Of a stretch of DNA of 64,000 bases, positions 25,901-37,722 are shown one piece after another. The translations under genes and the position numbers were made by a program. Numbering within the stretch: position 1 is the stretch's first letter; each line of letters opens with the position of its first letter. The stretch is from Ailurus styani (Eukaryota; Chordata; Mammalia; Carnivora; Ailuridae): the NCBI GenBank assembly GCA_002007465.1, contig LNAC01000232.1:3199369-3263368 (forward strand), read 5' to 3'. A model generated the notes under the pieces. That model was given only the letters and a program-made list of their open reading frames with translations. It did no database searches and was not told the origin of the DNA.

Positions 25901-26465
25901 AAAGCCCAGCTCCAACCATGTACTCTCCTACTTAAAAACCGTTAGGCATTCCTCACTACGTACCCATACTATACAAGTTTTTGTATCTTCAAGGAGTTCA
26001 AAGCTTTTCCCCATCTTTCCAAAATCAGTTTTATCTCATATTGCTCCACATCATGCACATTTTGCTCCAATAATCAAAATGAGCTACTCGCTATTTCCTA
26101 ACGGTACCTTGAGGGTTTATTTATGCTGTTCCCTATACCTGAAACGTCCTCCTCAGTTATCTCTAATTTTTCAAGACACAGCAATCTCAAGTGATTTCTT
26201 CAAGAAACTACTCTGGCTGTGCCACATAACTACAGGCAGTGATGCCTCTGGGTCTCAGATTACTTTTCTACTTAATGGAAGAGATTATAGTGTTGTGATA
26301 CATGTGAGAGGTTTGAATACTCAAAATCCTTTATTTTGGCTTGTGGTATATTTTGTCACATACATAAAATACACAAGTAGTTCTCTTATCCGTTACTGGA
26401 TTATAAACTTTGAGGCCAGGATTTACTGCCTTCCCAAAACCAAGCATAGGCCCTTATAAAAAGCA
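25900..26465 (+). repeat. L2 LINE 3' end (contains a chance 191-codon ORF)
   Basis: CATGCACATTTTGCTCCAAT, TTATGCTGTTCCCTATACCT, TTCTTCAAGAAACTACTCTG, GGATTATAAACTTTGAGGCC and CCAAGCATAGGCCCTTATAA follow the ancient L2 3' end in order. The open frame 25884-26459 coincides with it and has no domain of its own. Confidence 0.75.
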
Positions 26466-26479
26466 GACACAATATTTAA

Positions 26480-26645
26480 CTGAGTACTGGGTTTCTTTTG
26501 GGGGTAGTAAAAATGTTCTAAAATTAGACAGTGGTATTGGTTGCATAACTCTGAATATACTAAAACCACTGAATTGTACACTTTAAAAGAGTGAACCGGA
26601 TGGTATGTAAACTATATTTCTATAAAGTTGTTATTTAAAAAGCAT
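26480..26645 (+). mobile_element. Old L1 3' UTR end
   Basis: GTAGTAAAAATGTTCTAAAA, TTAGACAGTGGTATTGGTTG, CACTGAATTGTACACTTTAA are the typical L1M 3' end. Confidence 0.8.
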
Positions 26646-26989
26646 AATTGCAAGACCACATTCTGCCTTTATGTCTTTATCCTTCAGGAAAAAGTATGCC
26701 TGGCGATGTAAAAATATATAGGTAAGAACTTTCTAATTTATGAAATGGATTCCTAAAAATTGAAATTCAAATACCATGGATATACAGACACAACAAAACA
26801 TTCTGGACTAGATTTTATAAAAGAAAAAAATGATTTAAGTAGCATTAGTTTTTGTTTTCATAAACTTCAGCCAATAATTTACCAATATGTCTGAATATTT
26901 TCTCTGAGGAACACTCTCGGGAGGGATACATTTTATCACATTGTGCCAAGAGAACAGCAGCCTGTGCTTTAAAAGCCGGAACAACAGGA

Positions 26990-27200
26990 GCACCTGGGTG
27001 GCTCAGGGGGTTAAGCGTCGGCCTTTGGCTCAAGTCATGATCTTGGGGTCCTGATATCCAGCCCTCCATGGAACCTGGTATCAGGCTCCGTGCTCAGTGG
27101 GGAGTTTGCTTCTCCCTCTTCATCAGACCCTCCCCTAGCTCATGATTTCTTTCTCTCTCTCAAATAAGTAAATATTTTTAATAAATAAATAAAAGTCTGA
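26990..27200 (+). mobile_element. Can-SINE
   Basis: GGAGCACCTGGGTGGCTCAG head, slightly rearranged tRNA-like part, CAAATAAGTAAATA tail. Confidence 0.9.
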
Positions 27201-27511
27201 ACAATAAGCATATTGTTGTTTCTAAAGTAAAACATGAATTAATTATAATATTCACTTTTCTCACTCAAATATTCAATATAAAAATGTTCTGGTGAAAAGA
27301 TGTGACTATGGTGGCATACACAGAACAAAATAAAAGATGATTAAAATTTAAGATGCCATCTCTTATAAAACTCACCCAATATTATATGCCACTAAAAGGG
27401 GTGGATGTCCAAGAAAATTTGGGGTCTCATAAAGCTAGAATATCACAGGGTTATCCGTAACATGAAGAAAAAGAAGAAACAAATATGCGACATAGAAGAA
27501 ACACAAAATTT

Positions 27512-27723
27512 GGGCGCCTGGGTGGCTCAGTGGGTTAAAGCCTCTGCTTTCGGCTCAGGTCATGATCTCAGCGTCCTGGGATCGAGGCCCACATCGGGCT
27601 CTCTGCTCAGCAGGGAGCCTGCTTCCTCCTCTCCCTGTCTCTCTGCCTGCCTCTCTGCCTACTTGTAATCTCTCTCTCTCTGTCAAATAAATAAAAATAA
27701 AATCTTTAAAAAAAAAAAAAAAA
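27512..27723 (+). mobile_element. Can-SINE (very young type)
   Basis: GGGCGCCTGGGTGGCTCAGT head, GGTTAAAGCC, A16 tail. A perfect 18-bp target-site duplication AGAAGAAACACAAAATTT lies at 27494-27511 and 27724-27741. Confidence 0.97.
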
Positions 27724-27741
27724 AGAAGAAACACAAAATTT

Positions 27742-28285
27742 GTACATTTCAGCCCTGACATGGTCCGGGGCAGGGGGGAAAACTCCCCTGGAGGATCTGA
27801 AGAGTCATGTAGTTGGTTTGTGATCTAAATTTATACTACTAGGATGGTTAATATTGCCAATAGGTGACTAAAAGAAATACAATTATCTGGAAGAATTTGA
27901 CTTAATTCTAGGTGGTATACTGCTAGATGCAGCACAATTTCAGAGATGTTTAAATGTTAAAAAGTGCGTATAAAATACTAAGAGTACTGATCACACTATC
28001 TTTCCATCCAAGCTCTCAAAGCATACTTTAAGGAAGAGACATTAAAATTCCTTTCACCTTCTTTCCCAAATGAAGGAACTGCAGTAATGAGAGCAGGATG
28101 GCAGGGAATAAAAGAAAAGACTAGCAAACGAAGAATACACAAATTAAGGGAGAAACTAAAAACAGTGTCAGTACTCTGAATATAAATTTACTGTTCTAGA
28201 ACCCTGGACTAATTAAATGCAGGTTTTTCCAATCCCTACTTTCCTATTTTCCTTTAAGTTCTTTTTCATTTTTTCTCCACAATGT
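27742..28285. other. Intron sequence, nothing recognised
   Basis: No repeat or exon identified. Confidence 0.4.
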
Positions 28286-28477
28286 TTTTAAAGATTTTAT
28301 TTATTTATTCAAGAGAGGGGGGTGGAACTGGGTGGAACTGGACAGAAAGGAAAAGCAGACTCCCTGCTGAGCAGCAAGCCCTATGCAATGCGGGGCTATA
28401 TTTCAGGATCCTGAGACCATGACCTGAGCCAAAACCAAGAATTGGAGGCTTAACCAAATGAGCCACCCAGGCACCAC
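28286..28477 (-). mobile_element. Can-SINE, antisense
   Basis: Reversed copy with a small GGTGGAACTG duplication near 28321-28341. Confidence 0.9.
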
Positions 28478-28678
28478 TTCTCCTCAAATTTTTAAAGTAA
28501 AGACCAATATACCAGTGTATAGAGGATGATTTATAAAATGCAGCAAAACACAAAAGCTGAATTTTGCAGAATAAAAATGAAAAGAAAGTATGATTATCCA
28601 ATGTTATCACTAGGCCAACTTAACAATTGTACTGACTGTGCCTATAATGGAAAAAAAGAGGTCAAAATCTAGAATTTA

Positions 28679-29078
28679 GGGGAGCCTGGGTAGCTCAGTT
28701 GGTTAAGCCTCCCACTCTTGGTTTCAGCCCAGGTCATGTTCCAGGGATCCTGGGATCCAGCCCTGAGACAGACAGGCTCTGCACTCAGCAGGGAGTCAGC
28801 TTCTATGCCTCTCTCCCTCTCTCCCCATCTCGCACACTCTCTCTCCACATATAAAATAAAGGAATCTTTTTAAGATTTTATTTATTTAAAAGAGAGAGAG
28901 ACTGTGCACAAGCTGGGGCAGCAGCAGAGGGAGAGGGAGAAGCAGGCTCCCCCCACTGAGCAGAGAGCCTGACATGGGACTAGATCCCAGGACCCTGGGA
29001 TCATGACCTGAGCTGAAGGCAGATGCTTAACCAACTGAGCCACCCAGGCACCCCTAAAATAAAGAATTTTTTTTAAAT
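28679..29078 (+). mobile_element. Can-SINE split by an antisense Can-SINE
   Basis: GGGGAGCCTGGGTAGCTCAG head to the tail ATAAAATAAAGGAATC, then interrupted at about 28867. The tail resumes after 29055 with TAAAATAAAGAATT. Confidence 0.88.
28867..29055 (-). mobile_element. Can-SINE, antisense, inserted in a SINE tail
   Basis: Reversed full-length copy. AAAATAAAG on both sides marks insertion into the older SINE's A-rich tail. Confidence 0.9.
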
Positions 29079-29163
29079 CTAGAATTTAAAATATAAGCAA
29101 ATGATAAAACTCTTATCTGTATTTCCCCAAGTAACTTCCCTTGAATAAGGATAAACAATAAAA

Positions 29164-29383
29164 TAGGCACCTGGGTCGCACAGTTGGTTAAGCCTCCCTT
29201 TCTTGATTTCAGCTCAGGTCAGGATCTCAGGGTCCTGCGACTGAGCCCTGTCTGGGGCTCCACACTGGGCGTGGAACCTGCTTAAGATTTTCTCTCTCCC
29301 TCTGCTCCTCCTCCGCTTCCTCAACCCCCAACCTGGGCTTACACTCTCTCTTAAATAAATAGAATCCAAAAAAAAAAAAAAAA
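29164..29383 (+). mobile_element. Can-SINE (older type)
   Basis: GGCACCTGGGTCGCACAGTT head, TTAAATAAATAGAATCC tail and A16. Confidence 0.9.
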
Positions 29384-29458
29384 GCACTACCCAAACTCCT
29401 TTCTCTTTTGCACTCTTATCAGCAATAGGAGTACAAGGTGCTCCATACTGCCTGTGTT

Positions 29459-29675
29459 GTTTTTTTGTTTTTGTTTTTTTTTAAAGATTTTATTTATTTA
29501 TTTGACACAGAGAGAGAGATCAGATCACAAGCAGGCAGAGAGGCAGACAGAGAGAGAGGAGGAAGGAGACTCCCTGCTGAGCAGAGAGCCCGATGCGGGC
29601 CTTGATCCCAGGACCCTGAGATCATGACCTGAGCTGAAGGCAGAGGCTTTAACCCACTGAGCCACCCAGGCGCCC
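29459..29675 (-). mobile_element. Can-SINE, antisense, in L1
   Basis: Young type. TACTGCCTGTGTT at 29446-29458 and 29676-29688 is the exact target-site duplication. Confidence 0.96.
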
Positions 29676-29848
29676 TACTGCCTGTGTTTTTAATTTTAGT
29701 CATTCTAGTGGGTCTGCAATGGTATCTTATTGTGGTTTTAATTCCTATTTCCCTAATGACTAATGAGGTAGAGCATCTTTTCAAGTGCTTATTGGCCAAA
29801 TCTTTTTCTGTGTGAAATATCCATTCAAATCTTTTGCCCATTTTTTCT

Positions 29849-30040
29849 TTAAAGATTTTATTTATTTATTTGTGAGAGAGAGAGAAAGAAAAAGCACAAG
29901 CAGAGGGACCGGTAAGCAGAGGAAGAAACAGGCTCCCAGCTGAGCAAGGAGCCCAATGCAGGACTGATCCCAGAACCCTGGGACCATGACTTCATGAGCT
30001 GAAGGCAGACGCTTAGCCTGGTGAGCCATCCAGGCATTCC
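29849..30040 (-). mobile_element. Can-SINE, antisense, in L1
   Basis: Reversed older copy. TTTTGCCCATTTTT flanks both sides. Confidence 0.93.
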
Positions 30041-30177
30041 TTTTTGCCCATTTTTAAACTGGGTTTGTTTGTCTTATTATTATGCTGTGAGAATTCTTCA
30101 TATACTTTGGATGTAAGTCCTTTACTAGATATATATGCATTGAGAATACCTTCTCCAGTCTGTGGCTTGCCTTTTCT

Positions 30178-30378
30178 TTTTTTTTTTTTTAAAGATTATT
30201 TATTTATTTGACAGAGAGAGAGAGAGAGATCACAAGGAGGCAGAGAGGCAGGCAGAGGGGGGGGGGCAGCAGGCCCCCTGCTGAGCACAGAGTCCGATGC
30301 GGGGCTCAATGCCAGGACCCTGAGATTGTGACCTGACCCTAAGGCAGAGGCTTAATCCACTGAGCCACCCAGGCGCCC
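30178..30378 (-). mobile_element. Can-SINE, antisense, in L1
   Basis: Reversed young-type copy with a G9 run. Flanked by GCCTTTTCTTT / CACCTTTTCATTT. Confidence 0.93.
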
Positions 30379-30820
30379 ACCTTTTCATTTTCTTAATGGT
30401 ATCTTTCAAGTAGTTGTTTTGGTTTTGTTGTTATTGCTGTTACTGTTTTGATGAAACACAACTGATCAATTTTTACTTTCACGTTATGTATTTTACCTAA
30501 GAAATTTTTAGCTAATTCAAGGTCACAAAGATTTTCACCTACACTTTAGCTTTTAATTTTATATTTAGGTCCATTTGTGTTATTTTTTATATATGGTTTG
30601 AGGTAAGGGTCGAGGTTCACTTTTTTACTATATGAATGTTCAGTTGTTCCAGACATTGAATTACCTTGGCCTCACTGCTGAAAATAAACTGACTATATAT
30701 GCATGGGTTTATGAATTCCCTATTAGGTTTCACGATCCATATACATTTATCCTTACACTAATACCACACTGTCTCCATTACCATAGATTTACATTAGATT
30801 CAAGTATAATTTTTGGTGGT

Positions 30821-30997
30821 GGGCGCCTGGGTGGCTCAGTGGGTTAAAGCCTCTGCTTTCGGCTCAGGTCATGATCTCAGGGTCCTGGGATCGAGGCCCG
30901 CATCGGGCTCCCTGCTCAGCGGGGAGCCTGCTTCCCCCTCTCTCTCTCTCTGCCTGCCTCTCTGCCTCCTTGTGATCTCTCCCCCTCTGTGAAATAA

Positions 30998-31051
<54 letters not shown>
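30821..31051 (+). mobile_element. Can-SINE with a 48-base A run
   Basis: Head GGGCGCCTGGGTGGCTCAGT. After GAAATAAAT comes an uninterrupted A48 (31000-31047) and only then TCTT. TAATTTTTGGTGGT at 30807-30820 and 31052-31065 is a perfect target-site duplication, so this is a recent insertion. Confidence 0.97.
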
Positions 31052-31289
31052 TAATTTTTGGTGGTTTAACTATAATAATCTTTTCCTATTACTACTAGAA
31101 AAATATTTCATAGATATCAAATGAAAGACTGTACTACAAGTCCAAATATCACACATAAAAATTGTGAATATTAGAATTCTTTTCATACAAAGTACAAAAT
31201 TTATCCATTTATTTCTAAAGATAGCAAAGGAAAATAAAAATCTAACTATTTTCATGTATATGATCCATGCATTTCAAATGAACTTGCTC

Positions 31290-31428
31290 AGGAGTGTCTG
31301 GCTGGCTCAGTCAGTGGAGTGTGGAACTCCTGATCAGGGTTGTGAGTTCAAGCCCCACATTAGGGGTAGAGGTTACTTTTAAAAAATAAATGCATGGGCA
31401 ACTATAAATGCAAATCTTAAAAAAAAAT
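31290..31428 (+). mobile_element. Old short Can-SINE
   Basis: GGAGTGTCTGGCTGGCTCAG, GAGTTCAAGCCCC. AACTTGCTCA at 31280 and 31429 flanks it. Confidence 0.88.
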
Positions 31429-31673
31429 TAACTTGCTCATTTATCTATTCAGACAGTACAGGAATTGTCCCAATTGCTTCTAGAAATAAAGCTAAAAAGA
31501 GTTTCTTAGGCCTTACAATATCCTTTGGTTTATACATATCTCTTTCTAACCAATTCTAACACATACTTTACCACAGGGGAAAAATTAATAGTAATTACTT
31601 TCTAAGAATTTTGACTGCACCTAGAAATATAGTTCTTAAATCCACAAACCAGCTGTATAAACAATCATGCGGG

Positions 31674-31876
31674 GGAGCCTGGGTGGCTCAGTCCGTTAAG
31701 CAGCTGCCTTCGGCTCAGGTCATGGTCCCAGGGTCCTGGGATCAAGCCCCACATCGGGCTCCCTGCTCAGTGCCTGCTTCTCTCTCTCCCTTTGCCACTT
31801 CCCCTGCTTGTGCTCACTTGGCTCTCTGTCAAATGAATAAGTAAAAATAAAAAAATTTTAAAATAAAAAATAAAAT
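31674..31876 (+). mobile_element. Can-SINE
   Basis: GGGGAGCCTGGGTGGCTCAG head, CAAATGAATAAGTAAA tail. AAACAATCATGC on both sides. Confidence 0.93.
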
Positions 31877-31888
31877 AAACAATCATGC

Positions 31889-32380
31889 ATACAAGACTGA
31901 CACATATTAACAGAATGTGTGATAATCTTTATTGTAAAAACTGTTCAACAACTACAGGTTTATAGCCAGTGCTAGAAGGAAAGAAAACATACAAACCCTA
32001 AAGAGGCAGTTCTTTCATAACCTTTACATTTAAAGAAAGGTCAAAATTCTAGTGCTATCATGAAAGGTTTAAAAATAATACAGAATTATTATGTCCACAG
32101 TTGTTTTCTTTATTCAATAATGAGATTTAAAATAGCAGGAAAATGGGCCAATTTTGTTTTGCTCACAATCAATACATTATTAGATTAAAATAAATTACAA
32201 AAATGGGGTTCTGAAACTACTTCAAAATTTCTAATAGAACCAAGAACTAGAAAAAGAAGTTAGAGCTTCCAGGAAATCAAAATTTACTGATTTTTGAAAA
32301 AAATTTTTGAGATCTATGTCCTACTTAATCAAAGGGAATGGCTCTCTGAAATTAACCAGGTGTCGTTATGCTTGAAGGTT
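31889..32380. other. Intron sequence, nothing recognised
   Basis: No repeat or exon identified. Confidence 0.4.
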
Positions 32381-32393
32381 AAGAATGAAATAG

Positions 32394-32585
32394 GGCGCCT
32401 GGGTGGCTCAGTGGGTTAAAGCCGCTGCCTTCAGCTCAGGTCATGATCCCAGGGTCCTGGGATCGAGGCCCGCATCGGGCTCTCTGCTCAGCAGGGAGCC
32501 TGCTTCCTCCTCTCCCTGTCTCTCTGCCTACTTGTAATCTCTCTCTCTGTGCCAAATGAATAAATAAAATCTTTAAAAAAAAAAA
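32394..32585 (+). mobile_element. Can-SINE (very young type)
   Basis: GGCGCCTGGGTGGCTCAGTG head. AAGAATGAAATAG at 32381-32393 and 32586-32598 is a perfect target-site duplication. Confidence 0.97.
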
Positions 32586-32895
32586 AAGAATGAAATAGTT
32601 AGTATGCAATCATTAACTTACATGTCACCTATTACAGTGGTAACAAAAAGAATTTCTGTAACAATTCAAACTCAGGCATAAGAAACAATAATTTTTAAAA
32701 AGAGACAATAATATAGAAACAATAAAAACCTTAACACAAAACTATCCTATATTGCAAAGTAAAAAGAATAGAGGATTCTACTCAAAATTACTTTTTGCTT
32801 ACACTTCCCAGAAACAAACAAAATCACAAGCTGTGTTTCACTCAATCTTTCACACCATTTTCCAAAGGTACAGATTATTTGAAAATGCCTTTGAG

Positions 32896-33073
32896 GTTTT
32901 TTTTTTAATTTTATTTTTATTCTTTGCCCAAGGGGTACAGGTCTGTGAATCATCAGGCTTACATCTTTCACAGCACTCACCAAAGCACAAACCCTCCCCA
33001 GTGTCCATAACCCATCCACCCTATCCCTACCCTCCCACCCCCCAGTAACCCTCAGTTTGTTTTGTGAGATTAT
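32896..33073 (-). mobile_element. Young L1 3' end, extreme 5' truncation
   Basis: 178 bases of L1 3' UTR in antisense (GGGGTACAGGTCTGTGAATC, CCCATCCACCCTATCCCTAC, GTAACCCTCAGTTTGTTTTG). GAAAATGCCTTTGAG at 32881-32895 and 33074-33088 is a perfect 15-bp target-site duplication. Confidence 0.92.
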
Positions 33074-33088
33074 GAAAATGCCTTTGAG

Positions 33089-34680
33089 TTTTTTTAATTC
33101 CACTCATTTCTATGTAAAATTCTTTGCTAAGACACCACTATTTGTTTCCAATCTTCACAAACACTTTCTACAGAAAAACAAAATTGAGTTTACCACAGAG
33201 TAAACAGGGTTGCTTAAAGCTCACTAAATTCCTACAAAGAGTATCCATCCTCAATGCTGTCTTTCAAAACAGCAATAGTAACTTTACAGTAGATTACATG
33301 TAAAACATTAACAGTGTAAGCCTTCGGCTAAATTTCTTTTAATCTCTCCCTCTACCTTCTCTGTTGGACTGGTAACACTGCTTATTAATCTTCGAATTCA
33401 CAAATGACTAGAACATCTCTTTGCTGAGAAAAATGAAGGAAAAAGAATAATAAACTCACTTACCCTTCCTTAGACATTCTCAAAGATCTACTTCCTCTGG
33501 ATGAGAATACAGGATCAACAAACAAGCTTCACTGATCTCTTGAGAACTGTAGCTCATTTGTTAAAGCACAGAGAACTCAGGCCCTGAGAGGCCCAACAAA
33601 TTCGGGCACAATGCCAAACCCTAACCAGGCAATATCTCAGTGACCAATAACCTCAGCTTTAAATACTTGAAAACCTAAGAATAATAGAAAAAAACTGGCG
33701 GGTAGAAAAAATAACTAGTGGTCTGAAATGTTTAAGACTGGCCAGTTTAGAAAGGCGACAATCCAAATGGCAAGTTCCCCTAAGAGACAGGAATCATTAC
33801 TGGCAAACACACAGAAAAAGCAAATTTACCCCCTAATGAGGCCTGCCAATGGTACGCAAACAATGTGAGTTTCACAGAACGGAGCGGCCCTAGTCAGTCC
33901 AAATCATTTTTAGTTTACTCTGGAAGAGGAAAAAAAAAAATTAACAGGATAAATAATACTATGTTTTAATTCTCAATTTAGTTATTTTCTCCCTTAGAAA
34001 ATGAACATGTGAACTACAGAAGAAAGGAGTATTTATATATCAATCATATTATAGGAGGAACATAAAGTATTTCCACACTGAGGTCTTTTCTTCTGATCAT
34101 TAACAGCTTTTAAGGAAAATATCTGTGTTCACAAATACTTTACTCAACTGCCTGAAAATTTCAGCTCATGTGGAAAGAGATTTACAGCTCTCTGACATAT
34201 GTGGGATAAATCCAGAACATTCTAAAGGTTAATTCCAAATCTCAGAGCAAGTTGGAAGTTGGAAAGGAAAACATCTGCAACATTCCTACCTCCTGACCAA
34301 TATAATGTATAGGGATTATGCAACAAGGGGAGAAATAAACAAGTGTGGTAATGTCTAAGAACACTGAGAGGACAAGTATATCCTCCTACCGGTGATTCAA
34401 ATTAAAAATACACATACCTTAAAGAAATACTACATGAATTAAAACTTTTAATTGAAAAAATTTATCTCTTTAAATATTACCTAAATATCTTACTAATAAA
34501 GTTTCTATTAGTTATTAAAATGTGTAGTCACCAATAACTAAAAGTAGTGTATCTGAAAATAAAGTAACACTGTATGTTAAGTATACTTGAATAAAAAAAT
34601 TTTTTAAATAAAGCACTACTAAATACTATAAATGTCAAGCTAGAATTATTTTCAGTTTATTTAGAAAAGCAGTAAGGTAT
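33089..34680. other. Repeat-poor stretch of intron 2
   Basis: About 1.6 kb with no recognisable element. Contains ordinary mixed-composition sequence and no supported exon. Confidence 0.4.
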
Positions 34681-34689
34681 AATGGAAGG

Positions 34690-34830
34690 AGAATGAGCCC
34701 TGGATCAACTAGGTTTAAATTCTAGCTTCTCCATTTTCTGGCTATGGAATCTTGAATAAGTCACTTACCCTTAAACCTCAGATTTTTTATCTATAGAAGA
34801 CAGGTAACATCTGAAAGGGTTGTTGTCTGT
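34690..34830 (+). repeat. MIR
   Basis: GAGCCCTGGATCAACTAGGT, CTTGAATAAGTCACTTACCC, CTCAGATTTTTTATCTATAG. Confidence 0.75.
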
Positions 34831-35521
34831 CATTTTGAGCCCTCAAAGAACTATTATAACTTCAGGTGTGGGGGTACAGGAAAGCAACTGGATTGCTTAT
34901 CAAGTATTATCTCACCAAAGTATCTCTTGGGAAATATTCTCTTAAAAATCCCGTTCTCAAATTGTACATGAAGATGAAGGACTTTCAGACTCCCCTCAAC
35001 CCAAATTCCATAAATACAAGAATACAAACAATATGGAAAAATAATCTAATCCTGAAAACTGCCAATTTCCCATGGATTCCTGGGATTTTCAGCATGTGTC
35101 TCAGTGTGGTGGAAATAAACGTAATTACTAGTTTAAGGCTAGTTTAAGGCTTTACTACTTGCAAAGAGAAAGGAAAACAATTCTCACTTGAACAAAAGGG
35201 TATACACATTTACATAAGCTTCCTAGGCAAATGATAATGCACTGTCTACGATGATTAGATCTTTCAAACTCCATTCATATAGTCAAGAAATATTCACTGA
35301 ATCTCTATGTGCCTGGTACCTATAATACAAAGACAAACATGGCAGTCCTTGATTTTAAGGAGTTTGAAGTCTAATGGAGGAGACCCACTCACAAAACTTA
35401 AAAGCAGTGTGGAATTATAGTATTAAAGATATGCACAACAGAGAGATGTATCTATATTCTCTTGGCTGAGTCTTACTGAAGGGCAAAATGCCCAAGTTGT
35501 TTTTTTAAACTGACATTGTGC
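34831..35521. other. Intron sequence with a faint ancient repeat
   Basis: 35270-35400 (TATTCACTGAATCTCTATGT, GAGTTTGAAGTCTAATGGAG) resembles an old MIR/L2-type repeat. Nothing else is recognisable. Confidence 0.4.
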
Positions 35522-35522
35522 G

Positions 35523-35740
35523 GGGCACCTGGGTGGCTCAGTCAGTTAAGCATCTGCTTTCAGCTCGGTTCAGGATCCCAGGGTCCTGGGATGGAGCCTC
35601 ATGATCATATCCCTGCTCAGCAGGGAGTCTGCTTCTCCCTCTCTTTTTGCTCCTCCCCCTGCTCGCTCTCTCCCTCTCTCTCTCTCGGATAAATAAATAA
35701 ATCTTAAAAAAAAAAAGAAGAAGAAAAAGAAAAAGAAATT
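35523..35740 (+). mobile_element. Can-SINE
   Basis: GGGGCACCTGGGTGGCTCAG head, GATAAATAAATAAATC tail running into AAGAAGAAGAAAAAG. Confidence 0.93.
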
Positions 35741-35999
35741 AAATGGAATAATGCAAAATGCTAACCTAAGGCCCAGGCTCTTAACCACCAAGCTAAAGGA
35801 TTAGCAGGTGTTCATCAGGCTAAAAGGAAAAGAGTGGGTGGAGAACATTTCAACAGAAGAGTAACTATGAAAAGCAGCACATCAGACATTATGATGTATG
35901 AAAAAAAACCTAGACTCAGTTCACAGCTAATGAAATATAGAGTTGAGGATGGGAACTGCTCAAAATGAAAGTGGAAAGAAAACAATCAGTCTTACAGGG

Positions 36000-36075
36000 C
36001 ACACGCTCTCACTCCCTCTCAAATAAAGAAATAAAATTTTAAAAAATAAATGAATGAATGAATGAATAAATAAAT
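36000..36075 (+). mobile_element. Can-SINE tail fragment with (AATG)n
   Basis: Only the CT-rich end and the CAAATAAAGAAATAAAAT tail remain, followed by a short AATG microsatellite. Confidence 0.75.
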
Positions 36076-36079
36076 ATGT

Positions 36080-37499
36080 ATTGAGAAGGGACTACAAAGA
36101 TGATCTCCAAACTACTAATGGTGTTCATCTATGCGAGAGGAGTGAGGGTGAAAGGGTGGAACTTCCACATTTCGGTCTGTATTTCTGTGCTCCTGAATGT
36201 TATACAGTAAGAATTTACTTCGACATCACCTAAATATTTTTAAGTACTGTTAAAAAATTAAGAGATTAAAATTTGGGATTATGACATTGAACTGAAATAG
36301 TTTAACTTCTGAATGATACATTAACAATTAAAATTCTCTTTCAAAAAGCCGTGAAAGGAGGGGGTTGGAAACAGAGCCAGGATGTACGTCAGGTCTTTTA
36401 ATTTTTAAATCAAAGTTCTTTAAGATTTAAATGTTTACTATATAACTGGAAACTATAAAAAGTAACACAGCATATTTGATAAAAGATTCCAAAATGAAAC
36501 TCTGAAACGAAAAAATTATAAAAACCAAAATTTAAAATGTGATAGATTCAGGTCAGACCCAACTAAAAAGAGAATTAGTCAACTGAAAGATAGGTCTGAA
36601 ATACCTTACAGAATGTAACATGGAGAGAAAAAAGGATAGAAAATACAAGAGAAAGAATGAGAGAAGAGAGGACATAGTGCTAAAGTGTAACATACATTCA
36701 TTAGAGTTCAGAAAGGAGAGGATAAAGACAATAGAGTAGGGACAATGTACGAAAAGATAATGACTGAGAATTTAGAAAACCAATTAAAGACAGGCACAGA
36801 ATCAACTCAAATGAATTCCAAGCAAGATAAATAAAACAAATCTCAAGTTTATTAGTCTCTGACTTGAGAAGGAATATGTATGAGAGTGATAATTTTAATA
36901 TGCTTTTTGCATCATTTTAACTTTGAAAGCTCACTACTAGTTTATTTAATAATATATAATGTGATGAAACAGGATGTATTATTATGTAATATTATATGTT
37001 ATATTAAATGATAATATAATTAAATCAGTAAGAATGGAAAGAAAAAAAAACATAACTACAAAGCAAAGTAACAAATGAAGCTAATTACACTGTATACAAC
37101 AACCCTAACCACACTGTATAGAAAAACAGCAAAAAATAACTAATCCAAATAACTAAAAACAAACAAACAAACAAACCAGCATTTGATTATATACCATTAG
37201 TCACTGGCAGGATAAGTAAGAAAGGAGAAGTACTGCAAAAAAATCCTCATGAACTATTTAAAAGTTTATTATGGTATGAGCAAAGCAATTATGAAACTAC
37301 TGGAGATGTATTATTAGATTGAGCAAATGAGTAAATATGTTGATGTTGTGAAGAGCCAGGGTTCTTGCTACAGAACAACAGATAATTTCATGGAATGAAA
37401 GTAAACAAGAACGAACCTTCTTGGGATAAGCTGGAAGTAGAAGCAATAGTGTGGACTCATGATTTCAAAAATACGTGTAAGAATGTGTACTCAGTGAAA
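36080..37499. other. AT-rich intron sequence
   Basis: No exon or named repeat. 36940-37025 is almost pure A/T with short inverted stretches. Confidence 0.4.
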
Positions 37500-37529
37500 A
37501 TAACTAACAAAGGTAAAGACATCTCTATG

Positions 37530-37722
37530 GGGACACCTGTGTGGCTCAGTCAGTTAAATGTCTGCCTTCAGCTCAGGTCATGATCCCAGTGTCCTGGGAC
37601 GGAGTCAGCATAGGGCTCCTTGCTCAGCAGGGAGCCTTCTTCTCCCTCTGCCTGCCACTCCCCCCTGCTTGTGCTCTCACACACTCTCTCTCTGGAAATA
37701 AATAAAATCTTGAAGAAAAAAA
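37530..37722 (+). mobile_element. Can-SINE in old L1
   Basis: GGACACCTGTGTGGCTCAGT head. AAAGACATCTCTATG at 37515-37529 and 37723-37737 is a perfect target-site duplication. Confidence 0.96.

Larger units (their letters stand above)
29384..30820 (-). mobile_element. Old L1, antisense, carrying three SINEs
   Basis: CTTATTGTGGTTTTAATTCC, TTTCAAGTGCTTATTGGCCA, CTTCATATACTTTGGATGTA, GGTTTGAGGTAAGGGTCGAG and CACTAATACCACACTGTC are reversed old-L1 landmarks. Split by SINEs at 29459, 29849 and 30178. Confidence 0.85.

Noticed and set aside
25884..26459. Longest open frame in the window (191 codons, plus strand)
   Set aside because: It lies on an L2 LINE 3' end, has no domain or biased composition of a real protein, and starts inside a hAT-like element; a chance ORF.
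29494..29841. 115-codon minus frame spanning SINE and L1
   Set aside because: Crosses an L1/SINE insertion boundary, so it cannot be an ancestral coding unit.
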